Of a stretch of DNA of 64,000 bases, positions 1-7,317 are shown piece by piece. The notes below the pieces were generated by a model that did not search any database, was not told the DNA's origin, and was given only the letters and a program-made list of their open reading frames with translations. The first letter of the stretch is position 1; each line of letters opens with the position of its first letter. Source of the stretch: Actinomycetota bacterium (GTDB lineage: Bacteria > Actinomycetota > Acidimicrobiia > IMCC26256 > PALSA-610); NCBI GenBank assembly GCA_003134555.1, contig PLBO01000151.1:124001-188000 (forward strand), given 5' to 3'. The translations under genes were made by a program, and so were the position numbers.

Positions 1-618
1 ACCGATGACACCGGCCTCGAGCTCGAGCGCGTCGTCGACGGGGAGGATCTCCGCGCGATACGCGTCGTCGGCGATCGATGCAAGCCCCGGAGTGCGTTCG
101 TCGGCTGGCAGCGGATGACTCGGCAGCTGGAAGACCATCACGCCCCCGGGCGCGAGCACCCGCGTGAACTCGCGCACGTAGTTCGCGCTGAATTCCGGGG
201 AGATATGTTGCAGGACGATGTCGGAGTAGATGAGGTCGAAGACCCCGTCGTCGAAGAGCTTCAGGTCGTCGCGGTCGTTGACGTGGTAGCGGCAAGCATC
301 GCCGAATCTATTCAGCTCGTGCGCGCGTTCGATCATCGACGGCGCGATGTCGACGCCGTCGCACTCTTCGAACGTGCGCGCGAGCGCCTGGGTGAGGCGG
401 CCGACACCGCAACCGAAGTCGAGTGCGCGTCCTCGTCGCAACCCGACGTCGAGCTCCTCCAACCAGGCGAACAGCGCGTCGATCTCGTCGATACCCGTGC
501 GGAGGAACTCGTCGAGATCCCAGCGGTTCCCGCGTCGATCGGGACGCGAGATGATCGCCCAGTACGGATCACGACGACCCCACTCGTCCCAGTTGCGCTG
601 GAGATCGTCGAGGTCCAC
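1..618 (-). CDS. Class I SAM-dependent methyltransferase (C-terminus outside window)
   Basis: The frame is open from a GTG at 618 to the left edge (206 codons), so the C-terminus lies outside the window. It shows the Rossmann methyltransferase pattern: a SAM-binding motif I, LDFGCGVGRL, near residue 70, an acidic residue ending strand 2 (DGVDIAPSMIERA), and a motif IV/post-I region (FDLIYSDIVLQHI) followed by VLAPGGVMVFQLP. This is the Methyltransf_11/25 type; the substrate cannot be read from the sequence. It lies 9 bp after the HAD phosphatase gene on the same strand, so it is probably the last visible gene of the envelope operon. A role in modifying a polyprenyl-linked or glycan intermediate is inferred from position only. 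Confidence 0.85.
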   Translation of the reverse strand, partial: MDLDDLQRNWDEWGRRDPYWAIISRPDRRGNRWDLDEFLRTGIDEIDALFAWLEELDVGLRRGRALDFGCGVGRLTQALARTFEECDGVDIAPSMIERAHELNRFGDACRYHVNDRDDLKLFDDGVFDLIYSDIVLQHISPEFSANYVREFTRVLAPGGVMVFQLPSHPLPADERTPGLASIADDAYRAEILPVDDALELEAGVIG

Positions 619-627
619 GAGCGGATG

Positions 628-1239
628 CTACCGGCGCATCCGGCCGCGTCGAGCTCGGACGGGATGCTGCGCGAGGGCGAGCATCTCGTCGTCGCCGCCG
701 CTGTTGCCGTAGGCCCACAACTCGACGTCGTCGTCACCGAGGAGCGCGCGCAACCGCGTTGCTTTCTCGGCGCCGCGGCAGTTCGCGCCCCGCAGCTTTC
801 CGGTGCAGCGGCCGCGCTCGTCGACGCCGAGACTCGTGCACAGGACGTGCGCGACTCCCAACGTCCGCGCAACCTCGTCGAGGTACACGTCGAGTGAGGC
901 GGAGACGATCACCACCTCGTGACCTTCGCGCAGGTGCCACGCGATGCGGTCGCGTCCTTCGGTCGTGATCGCAGATCGTGCCAGCTCGGCTCCAAAGAGC
1001 CGTCCGGCGGCCGCGACCGCGGCGTACGAGCGCCCGGCCAGCACTCGGGTCAGCACCCGCTCCTTCACGACGTCGCGATCGCCGCGACCGGCGCCCGCGA
1101 GCGCGAGCCGCGCCGATTCAGCCGCGAGGGCGCGGAGCACTGATCCGCGCCCGGCAACGGTCGCGAGGAACGGCGCCAGCGTGTCGCTGCGGGTCAGCGT
1201 GCCGTCGAAATCGAAGGCGGCGAAGGTCCGCCGGCTCAC
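628..1239 (-). CDS. HAD-superfamily subclass IB phosphatase (SerB-like)
   Basis: This 203-residue protein begins at a GTG. It has HAD motif I DFDGTLT (nucleophile Asp10, general acid Asp12), motif II VSAS near residue 112, a following Lys, and a motif III region GNSGGDDEML in place of the usual GDSxxDxxM. This is the HAD-IB hydrolase family that includes phosphoserine phosphatase and related small phosphatases. The start is 12 bp after the dprE2 stop, so the two are co-transcribed. In mycobacteria the phosphate of decaprenyl-phosphoryl-5-phosphoribose must be removed between the UbiA and DprE1 steps, a role assigned there to a PAP2-type protein (Rv3807c). The position here suggests that this HAD enzyme does that job, but this is inference. 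Confidence 0.85.
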   Translation of the reverse strand: MSRRTFAAFDFDGTLTRSDTLAPFLATVAGRGSVLRALAAESARLALAGAGRGDRDVVKERVLTRVLAGRSYAAVAAAGRLFGAELARSAITTEGRDRIAWHLREGHEVVIVSASLDVYLDEVARTLGVAHVLCTSLGVDERGRCTGKLRGANCRGAEKATRLRALLGDDDVELWAYGNSGGDDEMLALAQHPVRARRGRMRR

Positions 1240-1258
1240 GAGCTCACGAGCTCACGAG
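1235..1258. repeat. Three tandem copies of CTCACGAG at the dprE2/HAD junction
   Basis: Three perfect 8-bp units lie end to end at 1235-1242, 1243-1250 and 1251-1258. On the coding (minus) strand they read CTCGTGAG. They contain both the TGA stop of dprE2 and the GTG start of the HAD gene. Gain or loss of a unit would change the spacing or reading-frame relation between the two genes, because 8 is not a multiple of 3. Confidence 0.8.
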
Positions 1259-2016
1259 ATGGGCAGGCGTCGGAACACCGCGACGGGCAGGTGCCGGAGC
1301 ACGGCCATCACGTAGCGCATCGCGGGCGGCACCCACACGATGCCCCGCCCGAGGGCGAGCCCGCGCACCACTGCGTCGGCGACCTCGTCGGGTGTGACCG
1401 AAAGGGGAGCAGCCTTCAACCCGTCGGTCATCTTCGTGTGCACGAACCCGGGGCGGACGATCATGACGTGCACGCCACTCGACGCGAGCGACGCGGCGAG
1501 GCCCTGGTAGTAGCCGTCGATGCCGGCTTTCGAGGAGCCGTAGACGAAGTTCGATCGGCGCACCCGCTCGCCCGCGACCGACGACAGGAGCACCAGGGCT
1601 CCGTGGCCCTGGGCGCGCAGGCGGGTGACCACCGGCACCGTTACCGACACCGTTCCCGTGAAGTTGGTCTGCACGATCTCGAGCGCGGCGGCCGGATCGC
1701 GCTCGGCCCGATCCTGGTCGCCCAACACGCCGAACGCGACGAGCACGAGGTCGAAGTCGCCGCATCGATCGAACGTCGCGCGCACGAATCCCTCGTGCGA
1801 CGCGAAGTCGGTGGCATCGAACGCGACCGAATGAACCTCTGACGCGCCGGCGGCGCGCAACTCCGCTTCCGCCGCCTCGCAGGCCTCGGGCTTGCGCGCG
1901 GCCAGCACGACGCGCGCGCCGCGCCGCGCAACGATCCTGCGGACGGTCGCGAGCGCGATGTCGGAGGTCCCGCCGAGCACCAGGACCGACTGCATCTCGC
2001 CCAACGCGTCTCTCAC
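1252..2016 (-). CDS. dprE2: DprE2-like decaprenylphospho-ribose 2-epimerase reductase subunit
   Basis: This is an NADH-dependent SDR that reduces the 2-keto intermediate made by DprE1, giving decaprenyl-phospho-arabinose. A longer open frame runs to 2115, but a GTG at 2016 preceded by GGAGGG gives a 254-residue protein, the same length as M. tuberculosis DprE2. It has the family's N-terminal nucleotide motif LVLGGTSDIALA, the segment GERVRRSNFVYGSSKAG (catalytic Tyr and Lys of YxxxK), and a C-terminus RYVMAVLRHLPVAVFRRLP that closely follows the mycobacterial protein. The gene starts 13 bp after the dprE1 stop. Sequence identity to the family is evident by eye; the exact lipid and sugar used here are inferred. 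Confidence 0.93.
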   Translation of the reverse strand: MRDALGEMQSVLVLGGTSDIALATVRRIVARRGARVVLAARKPEACEAAEAELRAAGASEVHSVAFDATDFASHEGFVRATFDRCGDFDLVLVAFGVLGDQDRAERDPAAALEIVQTNFTGTVSVTVPVVTRLRAQGHGALVLLSSVAGERVRRSNFVYGSSKAGIDGYYQGLAASLASSGVHVMIVRPGFVHTKMTDGLKAAPLSVTPDEVADAVVRGLALGRGIVWVPPAMRYVMAVLRHLPVAVFRRLPIS

Positions 2017-2029
2017 GCCAAACCCTCCG

Positions 2030-3397
2030 TCACGAACCTCTCCTTCCCGCGCCGCTGAGATCGAGCCGGCGATCCATGTCGCTGCGAAGCAGGTTGTCAG
2101 GGTCGAGGGCGGCACGGGTGGAGCGCCATTCGTCGAGGCGCGGGTACATCGCGGCCAGCAACTCCGGTCGCAGCCGGGAATCCTTCGTCAGGTACACGCG
2201 ACCGCCGGCTTCCACCACCAACTCGTCGAGGCCGTCGAGCAACGGGGCCAGGCGCGGCGAGGCGGGGATGTCGAGCGCGAGCGTCCAACCCGACATCGGG
2301 AACCCGATCAACGAGCGACTGTCGTGCTCGAAACGCTTGAGCACCGCGAGGAATGTGGGCACCCGGGCCGCGCTGAACCGCTCGAGCGCCGTCCGCACGA
2401 CTTGCTCCGATCCGAAAGGCACGACGAACTGGTATTGCACGAATCCGCGCGGGCCGTAGATGCGGTTCCAGTCGCGAACGCTGTCGAGGGGAAAGAAGAA
2501 GGGCTTGATGCCCTCAACGACGCGGTGCGTCGTGCGCGGAGCCCGGCGGAACCACAGCTCGTTGAATGCGCGCACGGTGACCGGGTTGAGGAGACCGTTC
2601 GGGATCCACGGCGGAGCGGCGAGCAGCGTGCGCGGCACGTACTCACGCGCGGTCGAGCGGTCGGAGACCGGCAGCTCGTCGAAGGTGGCGTGATTACCCC
2701 GCGTCAGCACGGCGCGCCCGAGGTGACCGCCCGACGCCAGGCAGTCGATCCAGGCGACCGAGTAGCGGTACTCGTGATCGCGCTCGAGCATGCGCTCCAT
2801 GCAGTCGTCGACGTCGTTGGTGCGTTCGGTGTCGCACACGATGCGCGACGTCTCGACGGATTGGAGCTTGAGCGTGGCCTCCGTGACGACACCGGTCAGG
2901 CCCATGCCGCCGCTGGTCGCCCAGAATCCGTTGGCATCGGCTTCGGGTTCGAGCATGTATGCGCCGCGCGCCGGCGTGACGATCCGCATGCGGTCGACGT
3001 AGTCGGCGAAGGAGCCGTGGCGGAACTTGCCGTGGATGTCGGATGCGATGGCACCGCCGACGGTGACGTAGCTCGTGCCCGGGATGACCATGGGGAACCA
3101 GCCGAGCGGCAGGAGCACCCGCAGCAGCGTGTCGAGGCTCACGCCACTCTCGACGGTCACCGTGCCCTTCTCGACGTCGATCGCGAGAACCCGATCGAGC
3201 TTGCTGCACGACAACACGTCGCCACCCGCGTTCTGCGCGGCATCGCCGTACGAGCGACCCAACCCACGTGCGATCACGCCGCGCGGGCTCGGCGCGGTCA
3301 CCTGCGAGACGATCTGCTCGAGGTCGTCCGGCCGGTGCACCGTTGCGAGCGTCGGCGAGGTGCGGCCCCATCCCGAGAGCAGTTCCGGGGCAGCCAT
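2030..3397 (-). CDS. dprE1: DprE1-like decaprenylphospho-beta-D-ribose oxidase (FAD)
   Basis: This is an FAD-dependent oxidoreductase that oxidises C2 of decaprenyl-phospho-ribose, the target of benzothiazinones in mycobacteria. The ATG at 3397 overlaps the stop of the upstream UbiA gene (TGATG), giving 455 residues against about 461 in M. tuberculosis. Visible features are the N-terminal SGWGRTSPT, the FAD-binding ARGLGRSYGDAAQN and the VGGAIASDIHGK segment, GFVQYQFVVP, and the active-site Lys in LTKDSR. The position of mycobacterial Cys387 (GWNICVDFP) reads GWTLALDIP here, so it is Ala374. Ala at this position is known to block covalent benzothiazinone capture. The longer upstream frame was rejected because it runs antiparallel to the convincing UbiA frame. 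Confidence 0.95.
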   Translation of the reverse strand: MAAPELLSGWGRTSPTLATVHRPDDLEQIVSQVTAPSPRGVIARGLGRSYGDAAQNAGGDVLSCSKLDRVLAIDVEKGTVTVESGVSLDTLLRVLLPLGWFPMVIPGTSYVTVGGAIASDIHGKFRHGSFADYVDRMRIVTPARGAYMLEPEADANGFWATSGGMGLTGVVTEATLKLQSVETSRIVCDTERTNDVDDCMERMLERDHEYRYSVAWIDCLASGGHLGRAVLTRGNHATFDELPVSDRSTAREYVPRTLLAAPPWIPNGLLNPVTVRAFNELWFRRAPRTTHRVVEGIKPFFFPLDSVRDWNRIYGPRGFVQYQFVVPFGSEQVVRTALERFSAARVPTFLAVLKRFEHDSRSLIGFPMSGWTLALDIPASPRLAPLLDGLDELVVEAGGRVYLTKDSRLRPELLAAMYPRLDEWRSTRAALDPDNLLRSDMDRRLDLSGAGRRGS

Positions 3398-4317
3398 CAG
3401 AAATTGTGCACCGCGAGCGCGAAGAAAACGGCCCACATCGCGCCCATCGCGAGCAGGACGCGGTCGGAGAGCACGAGCTCTTCCGGCGCTCCGCCCCGCC
3501 CCTGCTCCAGGAGCAGCGCGTAGCGCAGGATACCGAGAACGAACGGCACGATCGACAGCTCGAACCACAAGGGACTACCGACGGTCGACGACTTCTCGAA
3601 CGCCCACAGGCAGTACGCGAGCACCGTGACGCTCGACGCGACCGCGCGTACGTAGCTCAGGAAACCGCGCGAGTACATGTCGAGGGTCAGGCGATGACCG
3701 CCCGCCTGGTCACCGAGCTCCACCATCTCCGCGTGCCGCTTGCCGGTGACCATGAAAAGAGAGGCCGAGCCCGCCACGATGAGGAACCACGGCGAGATCG
3801 ACACACCGACCGCGACGCCACCGGCGATTGTGCGGAGCACGAAGCCCGACGCGACGCACGCGAGATCCAGCACGGCCTCGTGCTTGAGCCACACGCTGTA
3901 CACGATCGTCTGCAGGAGGTATCCGCCGACGACGAGCGAGAGTTGCCACCGAGCGGCGAACGAGAGCGCGATCGCACCGGCCAGGAGCACGACTCCGCCG
4001 GTCATCGCGGTGCGCGACGACACTTCGCCCGACGCGATCGGGCGCAGGCGTTTCGTGGGGTGACGGCGATCGGCGTCGACGTCGAGCGCGTCGTTGAGGA
4101 AGTACGTTCCGCTCGCGGCCAGGCAGAAGCACGCGAACGCGATGCCCGTGCGCGCGAGCGCAGTGCCGTTGCCGAGGACCCCGGCCGCACCGGGTGCCGC
4201 GATGACGAGAACGTTCTTGACCCACTGCTTGGGCCGCGCGAGGCGCACGAGCGCGGGCAGCGCGGGAGGCCCGTGTCGAGGCTCGTCCTCGGGGACGTCG
4301 GATCTCAGCGCGCCCAT
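3397..4317 (-). CDS. Decaprenyl-phosphate phosphoribosyltransferase (DPPR synthase, UbiA family)
   Basis: This 306-residue polytopic UbiA-family prenyltransferase transfers 5-phosphoribose from PRPP to polyprenyl phosphate, the first committed step toward decaprenyl-phospho-arabinose (mycobacterial Rv3806c). The signature NDxxDxxxD is present as Asn75, Asp76, Asp79 and Asp83, followed by RHPTKRLRPIASG. The N-terminal PKQWVKNVLVIAAP and the central WFLIVAGSASLFMVTGKR also match the Rv3806c type. About nine hydrophobic segments are visible. It is followed by dprE1 through a TGATG overlap and preceded at 14 bp by the flippase gene. The second acidic motif is weaker to the eye. Confidence 0.93.
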   Translation of the reverse strand: MGALRSDVPEDEPRHGPPALPALVRLARPKQWVKNVLVIAAPGAAGVLGNGTALARTGIAFACFCLAASGTYFLNDALDVDADRRHPTKRLRPIASGEVSSRTAMTGGVVLLAGAIALSFAARWQLSLVVGGYLLQTIVYSVWLKHEAVLDLACVASGFVLRTIAGGVAVGVSISPWFLIVAGSASLFMVTGKRHAEMVELGDQAGGHRLTLDMYSRGFLSYVRAVASSVTVLAYCLWAFEKSSTVGSPLWFELSIVPFVLGILRYALLLEQGRGGAPEELVLSDRVLLAMGAMWAVFFALAVHNF

Positions 4318-4331
4318 CGCTCTGCGACCGC

Positions 4332-5663
4332 TCAGATCTCGAGTGGTTCGTGCTCGACGACCTGCACGAGGTCTCGCAGCGACCCGCCACCCGCCCGCAT
4401 CCGCGGGATCAGGAGCCCGGCCATGACGATCGCGGCTGCGGTTCCGCCCGCGAGGAAGCCGAGCTCGTTGCGGAGGATCAAGTCGTTACCGAGCGAGACC
4501 GCGACGACGAACGAGACGATCCCCACGATCCAGGCGAAGGCATTCTCCTTGTAGGCCTTCAGCGCGATGAGACCCTGTGCGAGGGTCAGCGCAAGGATGA
4601 AGGTGGTGGCCGCGAGCGTCAGCAGGAACATGTCGCGGTTGGCGAGATCCCACTTGCTGGCGAACAGCTTCTTGCCGGCCCAGGGGCCGATGAACGTGGC
4701 GGCGATCGTTCCGCTCACACACAACGTGACCACGACGGCGATCAGCCGACGCATGCCGATCCGGAAGTCGTCGTGCTTTCCTTCGCTCGCGAGGCCGGCG
4801 AGCTTCGGCAACAACGCCGCTTGAACGGCCTGGAACAGGAGCAGCGGGACGCGCGCGATGAACAGACCCGTGATGAAGTGCGAGCTGAGGTCCTTCTGGC
4901 TTTCGGTTGCGAGCAGCTTCACCCCGAACACGCTCGCGTACGAGAGCAGCTGGGCGAGCACCGAACCGAGCAGGAGCCACGCGAGCGCTCCGGACAGCTC
5001 CGAGTAGGGGGCTTCCGGACCCGGCAGCATGAGGTCGCGTTCGCCTCGCAGCGAGATCGCCACCGCGACAATCGGCGGAGCCGCGAGGGCGAAGCCGTAG
5101 AGGCCGGCCGATTTGACGCCGATCACGTACAGAGCGAGGCAGGCGACGAGGCGCACGGTGCCCTCGGTGCCCTGCATGAGGCCGTACGCGCGGAAACGAC
5201 CGTTCCCCGACAGCGTGCCCCGGGTGATGAACGCCACGTAGTAGCAGAACAAAGCGACGAACAGGCCGACGAAGAGTGTTGCCCGGCCCGTGAACAGTTC
5301 GTCGACGATCGGCCGGTACGCGATCGCGGACGCGACGGCGACCGCGAGGGCGAGCATTCCCCCGAGCAGCGCGGCGCGCTTGACGAGCGGGCCGCCGCCC
5401 TCGCCGCGGGCTCGCCGGGCCGAGACCGCGCGGCCCACCTCTTGCTCGAGCGGCTGGAACAGGCCGGGCGTGAGAACGAACACCATCGCCCAGAGCACGT
5501 TGAGCGAGTTGAAGTCGTCGTTCGACAACCGTTTCGCGGCGAAGATCTGGAAGCCGTACGCGCTGAGGCCGACGATGATCAGGCCCGCGCCGATCGCCCA
5601 GGTGCCTTCCGGAACGGGGAGCTTCTTGGCGGCGCCCGTCAGCCGCTGGACACGCTCGACCAC
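4332..5663 (-). CDS. Polytopic flippase of the MOP/Wzx-like family
   Basis: The 443-residue protein is almost wholly hydrophobic, with 12 or more predicted transmembrane segments after a short basic N-terminus. It resembles the oligosaccharide/lipopolysaccharide flippase group of the MOP superfamily. It is the first gene of the envelope operon, followed after 14 bp by the DPPR synthase, so a job in moving a polyprenyl-phosphate sugar across the membrane is a reasonable inference. The GTG start at 5663 has a TAACCT -10-like hexamer 9 nt upstream on the coding strand and no Shine-Dalgarno sequence. The natural substrate is unknown. Confidence 0.8.
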   Translation of the reverse strand: MVERVQRLTGAAKKLPVPEGTWAIGAGLIIVGLSAYGFQIFAAKRLSNDDFNSLNVLWAMVFVLTPGLFQPLEQEVGRAVSARRARGEGGGPLVKRAALLGGMLALAVAVASAIAYRPIVDELFTGRATLFVGLFVALFCYYVAFITRGTLSGNGRFRAYGLMQGTEGTVRLVACLALYVIGVKSAGLYGFALAAPPIVAVAISLRGERDLMLPGPEAPYSELSGALAWLLLGSVLAQLLSYASVFGVKLLATESQKDLSSHFITGLFIARVPLLLFQAVQAALLPKLAGLASEGKHDDFRIGMRRLIAVVVTLCVSGTIAATFIGPWAGKKLFASKWDLANRDMFLLTLAATTFILALTLAQGLIALKAYKENAFAWIVGIVSFVVAVSLGNDLILRNELGFLAGGTAAAIVMAGLLIPRMRAGGGSLRDLVQVVEHEPLEI

Positions 5664-5789
5664 GAATGTGAAAGGTTACTCGTCTCCTCCGGATGGGCCC
5701 GACGCGGACTCGATGCCGGGGTGGTGGGGATAGCCTCGACGCGTGCGGAAAGCGTGCACGCGAACCGAAGCGAGAGCGCCGAGATTGCC

Positions 5790-5882
5790 GTGAGTACCCG
5801 TACGTACATCGTTCTCGCGGCGCTCACCGGCTTGCTGATCCTGGTCGCGTTCGCCTTCCAGGTCGTGTGGGTGAACCGATGA
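5790..5882 (+). CDS. Possible 30-residue single-pass membrane peptide
   Basis: A GTG-initiated frame of 30 codons encodes a short basic start (STRTY), one strongly hydrophobic stretch of about 20 residues (IVLAALTGLLILVAFAFQVV), and a short C-terminus WVNR. It lies between the divergent flippase and lpdA genes and ends 42 bp before lpdA. No clear ribosome-binding site is visible. The clean topology suggests a real small membrane protein, but the evidence is compositional only. Confidence 0.4.
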   Translation: MSTRTYIVLAALTGLLILVAFAFQVVWVNR

Positions 5883-5924
5883 CCGCGTACCTCGACGAGA
5901 CGCCTCACGACGACAGGAGAGCGC

Positions 5925-7304
5925 ATGGCTGACGACTTCGACCTCGTCGTGCTCGGCGGTGGTCCCGGCGGGTATGCCGCCGCGCTCTACGGCGCGAGCG
6001 CGGGGATGAGCATTGCCATCGTCGAGGAGCAGCGCGTCGGCGGAACGTGCCTGCATCGCGGCTGCATTCCCGCCAAGGAACTGCTGCAGACGGCCGAGGT
6101 GCTCCGAACCGTGCGCGAGGCCGCCGAGTTCGGCGTGCTGACCTCCGATCCCACGCTTCAGCTCTCGACCTCGCAGACGCGCAAGCAAACGGTGGTCGAT
6201 CGCCTCACCTCGGGCCTGGAGAGCTTGCTCGGGCGCCGCAAGGTCACGATCGTCGCCGGTACGGGAACACTTGCGCCCGACGGGCGATCGCTGAACGTGT
6301 CCGACGGAAGCGTGATTCGCGGGCGCAACGTGCTCATCGCGACGGGTTCGTCGGCGCGCACGCTCGCGGTCGACGGCTTCGAATTCGACGGGTCGCGCGT
6401 GCTCTCGTCCGACGAGGTTCTGCAGTTGGACGAGATTCCCGCACGGGTGGCGGTTATCGGCGGCGGCGCGATCGGCTGCGAGTTCGCGTCGTTCCTCGTC
6501 GACGCCGGTTCCGAGGTCACGATCCTCGAAGCTCTGCCGCAGGTGCTCACCGGGGTCGATCAGCAGGTGGCGCAGGTCGTCGTACGCGCGTTCCAAAAGC
6601 GCGGGATCAAGACGAACACAGGTGTGCGCGTGTTGGGCTTCGACGGCAAGGCTGTGCGCTTCGAGGGCAAGAACGGCGAGGAGTTGCTGCCCGTCGACAA
6701 GGTGGTGGTGTCGGTCGGTCGCCGGCCGCGCTCCGAGAACATCGGCCTCGACGGCGCGGGCGTCAAGGTCGACGAGCGCGGCTTCGTCGCGGTCGACGGG
6801 AACATGCGCACCAATGTCGACGGCGTGTACGCGGCCGGCGACGTGGTGGCCACACCCCAACTCGCGCACGTCGCGTTCGCGGAGGGGATCGTCGCGATCA
6901 AGACGATGCTCGGAGAGTCGCCGGCGCCCGTCGACTACGACAAAGTCCCGTGGTGCATCTACTGCCATCCCGAGGTTGCGTTCTGCGGGCTGACCGAGGC
7001 GCAGGCCAAGGAGCGTGGATACGACGTCGAGACGTCGGTGCACCGGTGGGTAGGTAACGGGCGCGCGATCATCGTGGGCGAGACCGACGGAATGATGAAG
7101 ATCGTCGCGGAGCGCGGTGGCGCGATCCTCGGGGTGCACATCGCCGGCCCGTGGGCGACCGAGCTGATCGCCGAGGGGTACATCAGCGTCAACTGGGAGG
7201 CCACCCCGGCCGATGTGGGCCTGTTGATCCACGCTCATCCGACGTTGTCGGAGCTGTTCGGCGAGTCGGTGCTCGCGCTCACCGGACGCTCACTACACGC
7301 TTAA
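5925..7304 (+). CDS. lpdA: Dihydrolipoyl dehydrogenase (E3)
   Basis: This is the FAD- and NAD-dependent E3 subunit of 2-oxoacid dehydrogenase complexes, which reoxidises dihydrolipoyl groups. The 459 residues show the FAD-binding LGGGPGGYAAA, the redox-active disulfide GGTCLHRGCIPAKE (Cys-x4-Cys), a second dinucleotide motif AVIGGGAIGCEFA, and the C-terminal interface with the catalytic HAHPTLSE. The ATG follows AGGAGAGCGC, a usable Shine-Dalgarno sequence. It is followed after 13 bp by the E2 gene and then by the lipoylation enzyme, so this cluster supplies E3, E2 and the lipoylating activity but no E1. Confidence 0.96.
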   Translation: MADDFDLVVLGGGPGGYAAALYGASAGMSIAIVEEQRVGGTCLHRGCIPAKELLQTAEVLRTVREAAEFGVLTSDPTLQLSTSQTRKQTVVDRLTSGLESLLGRRKVTIVAGTGTLAPDGRSLNVSDGSVIRGRNVLIATGSSARTLAVDGFEFDGSRVLSSDEVLQLDEIPARVAVIGGGAIGCEFASFLVDAGSEVTILEALPQVLTGVDQQVAQVVVRAFQKRGIKTNTGVRVLGFDGKAVRFEGKNGEELLPVDKVVVSVGRRPRSENIGLDGAGVKVDERGFVAVDGNMRTNVDGVYAAGDVVATPQLAHVAFAEGIVAIKTMLGESPAPVDYDKVPWCIYCHPEVAFCGLTEAQAKERGYDVETSVHRWVGNGRAIIVGETDGMMKIVAERGGAILGVHIAGPWATELIAEGYISVNWEATPADVGLLIHAHPTLSELFGESVLALTGRSLHA

Positions 7305-7317
7305 AGGGCAGGAGCTC

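Noticed and set aside
1892..3523. 543-codon plus-strand frame over dprE2-dprE1
   Set aside because: It has no domain pattern; the minus-strand proteins match DprE1 and DprE2 along their whole length.
5676..7238. 520-codon open frame antisense to lpdA
   Set aside because: Composition is that of a codon shadow (Arg/His/Asp-rich), and the E3 enzyme on the plus strand has all catalytic motifs.
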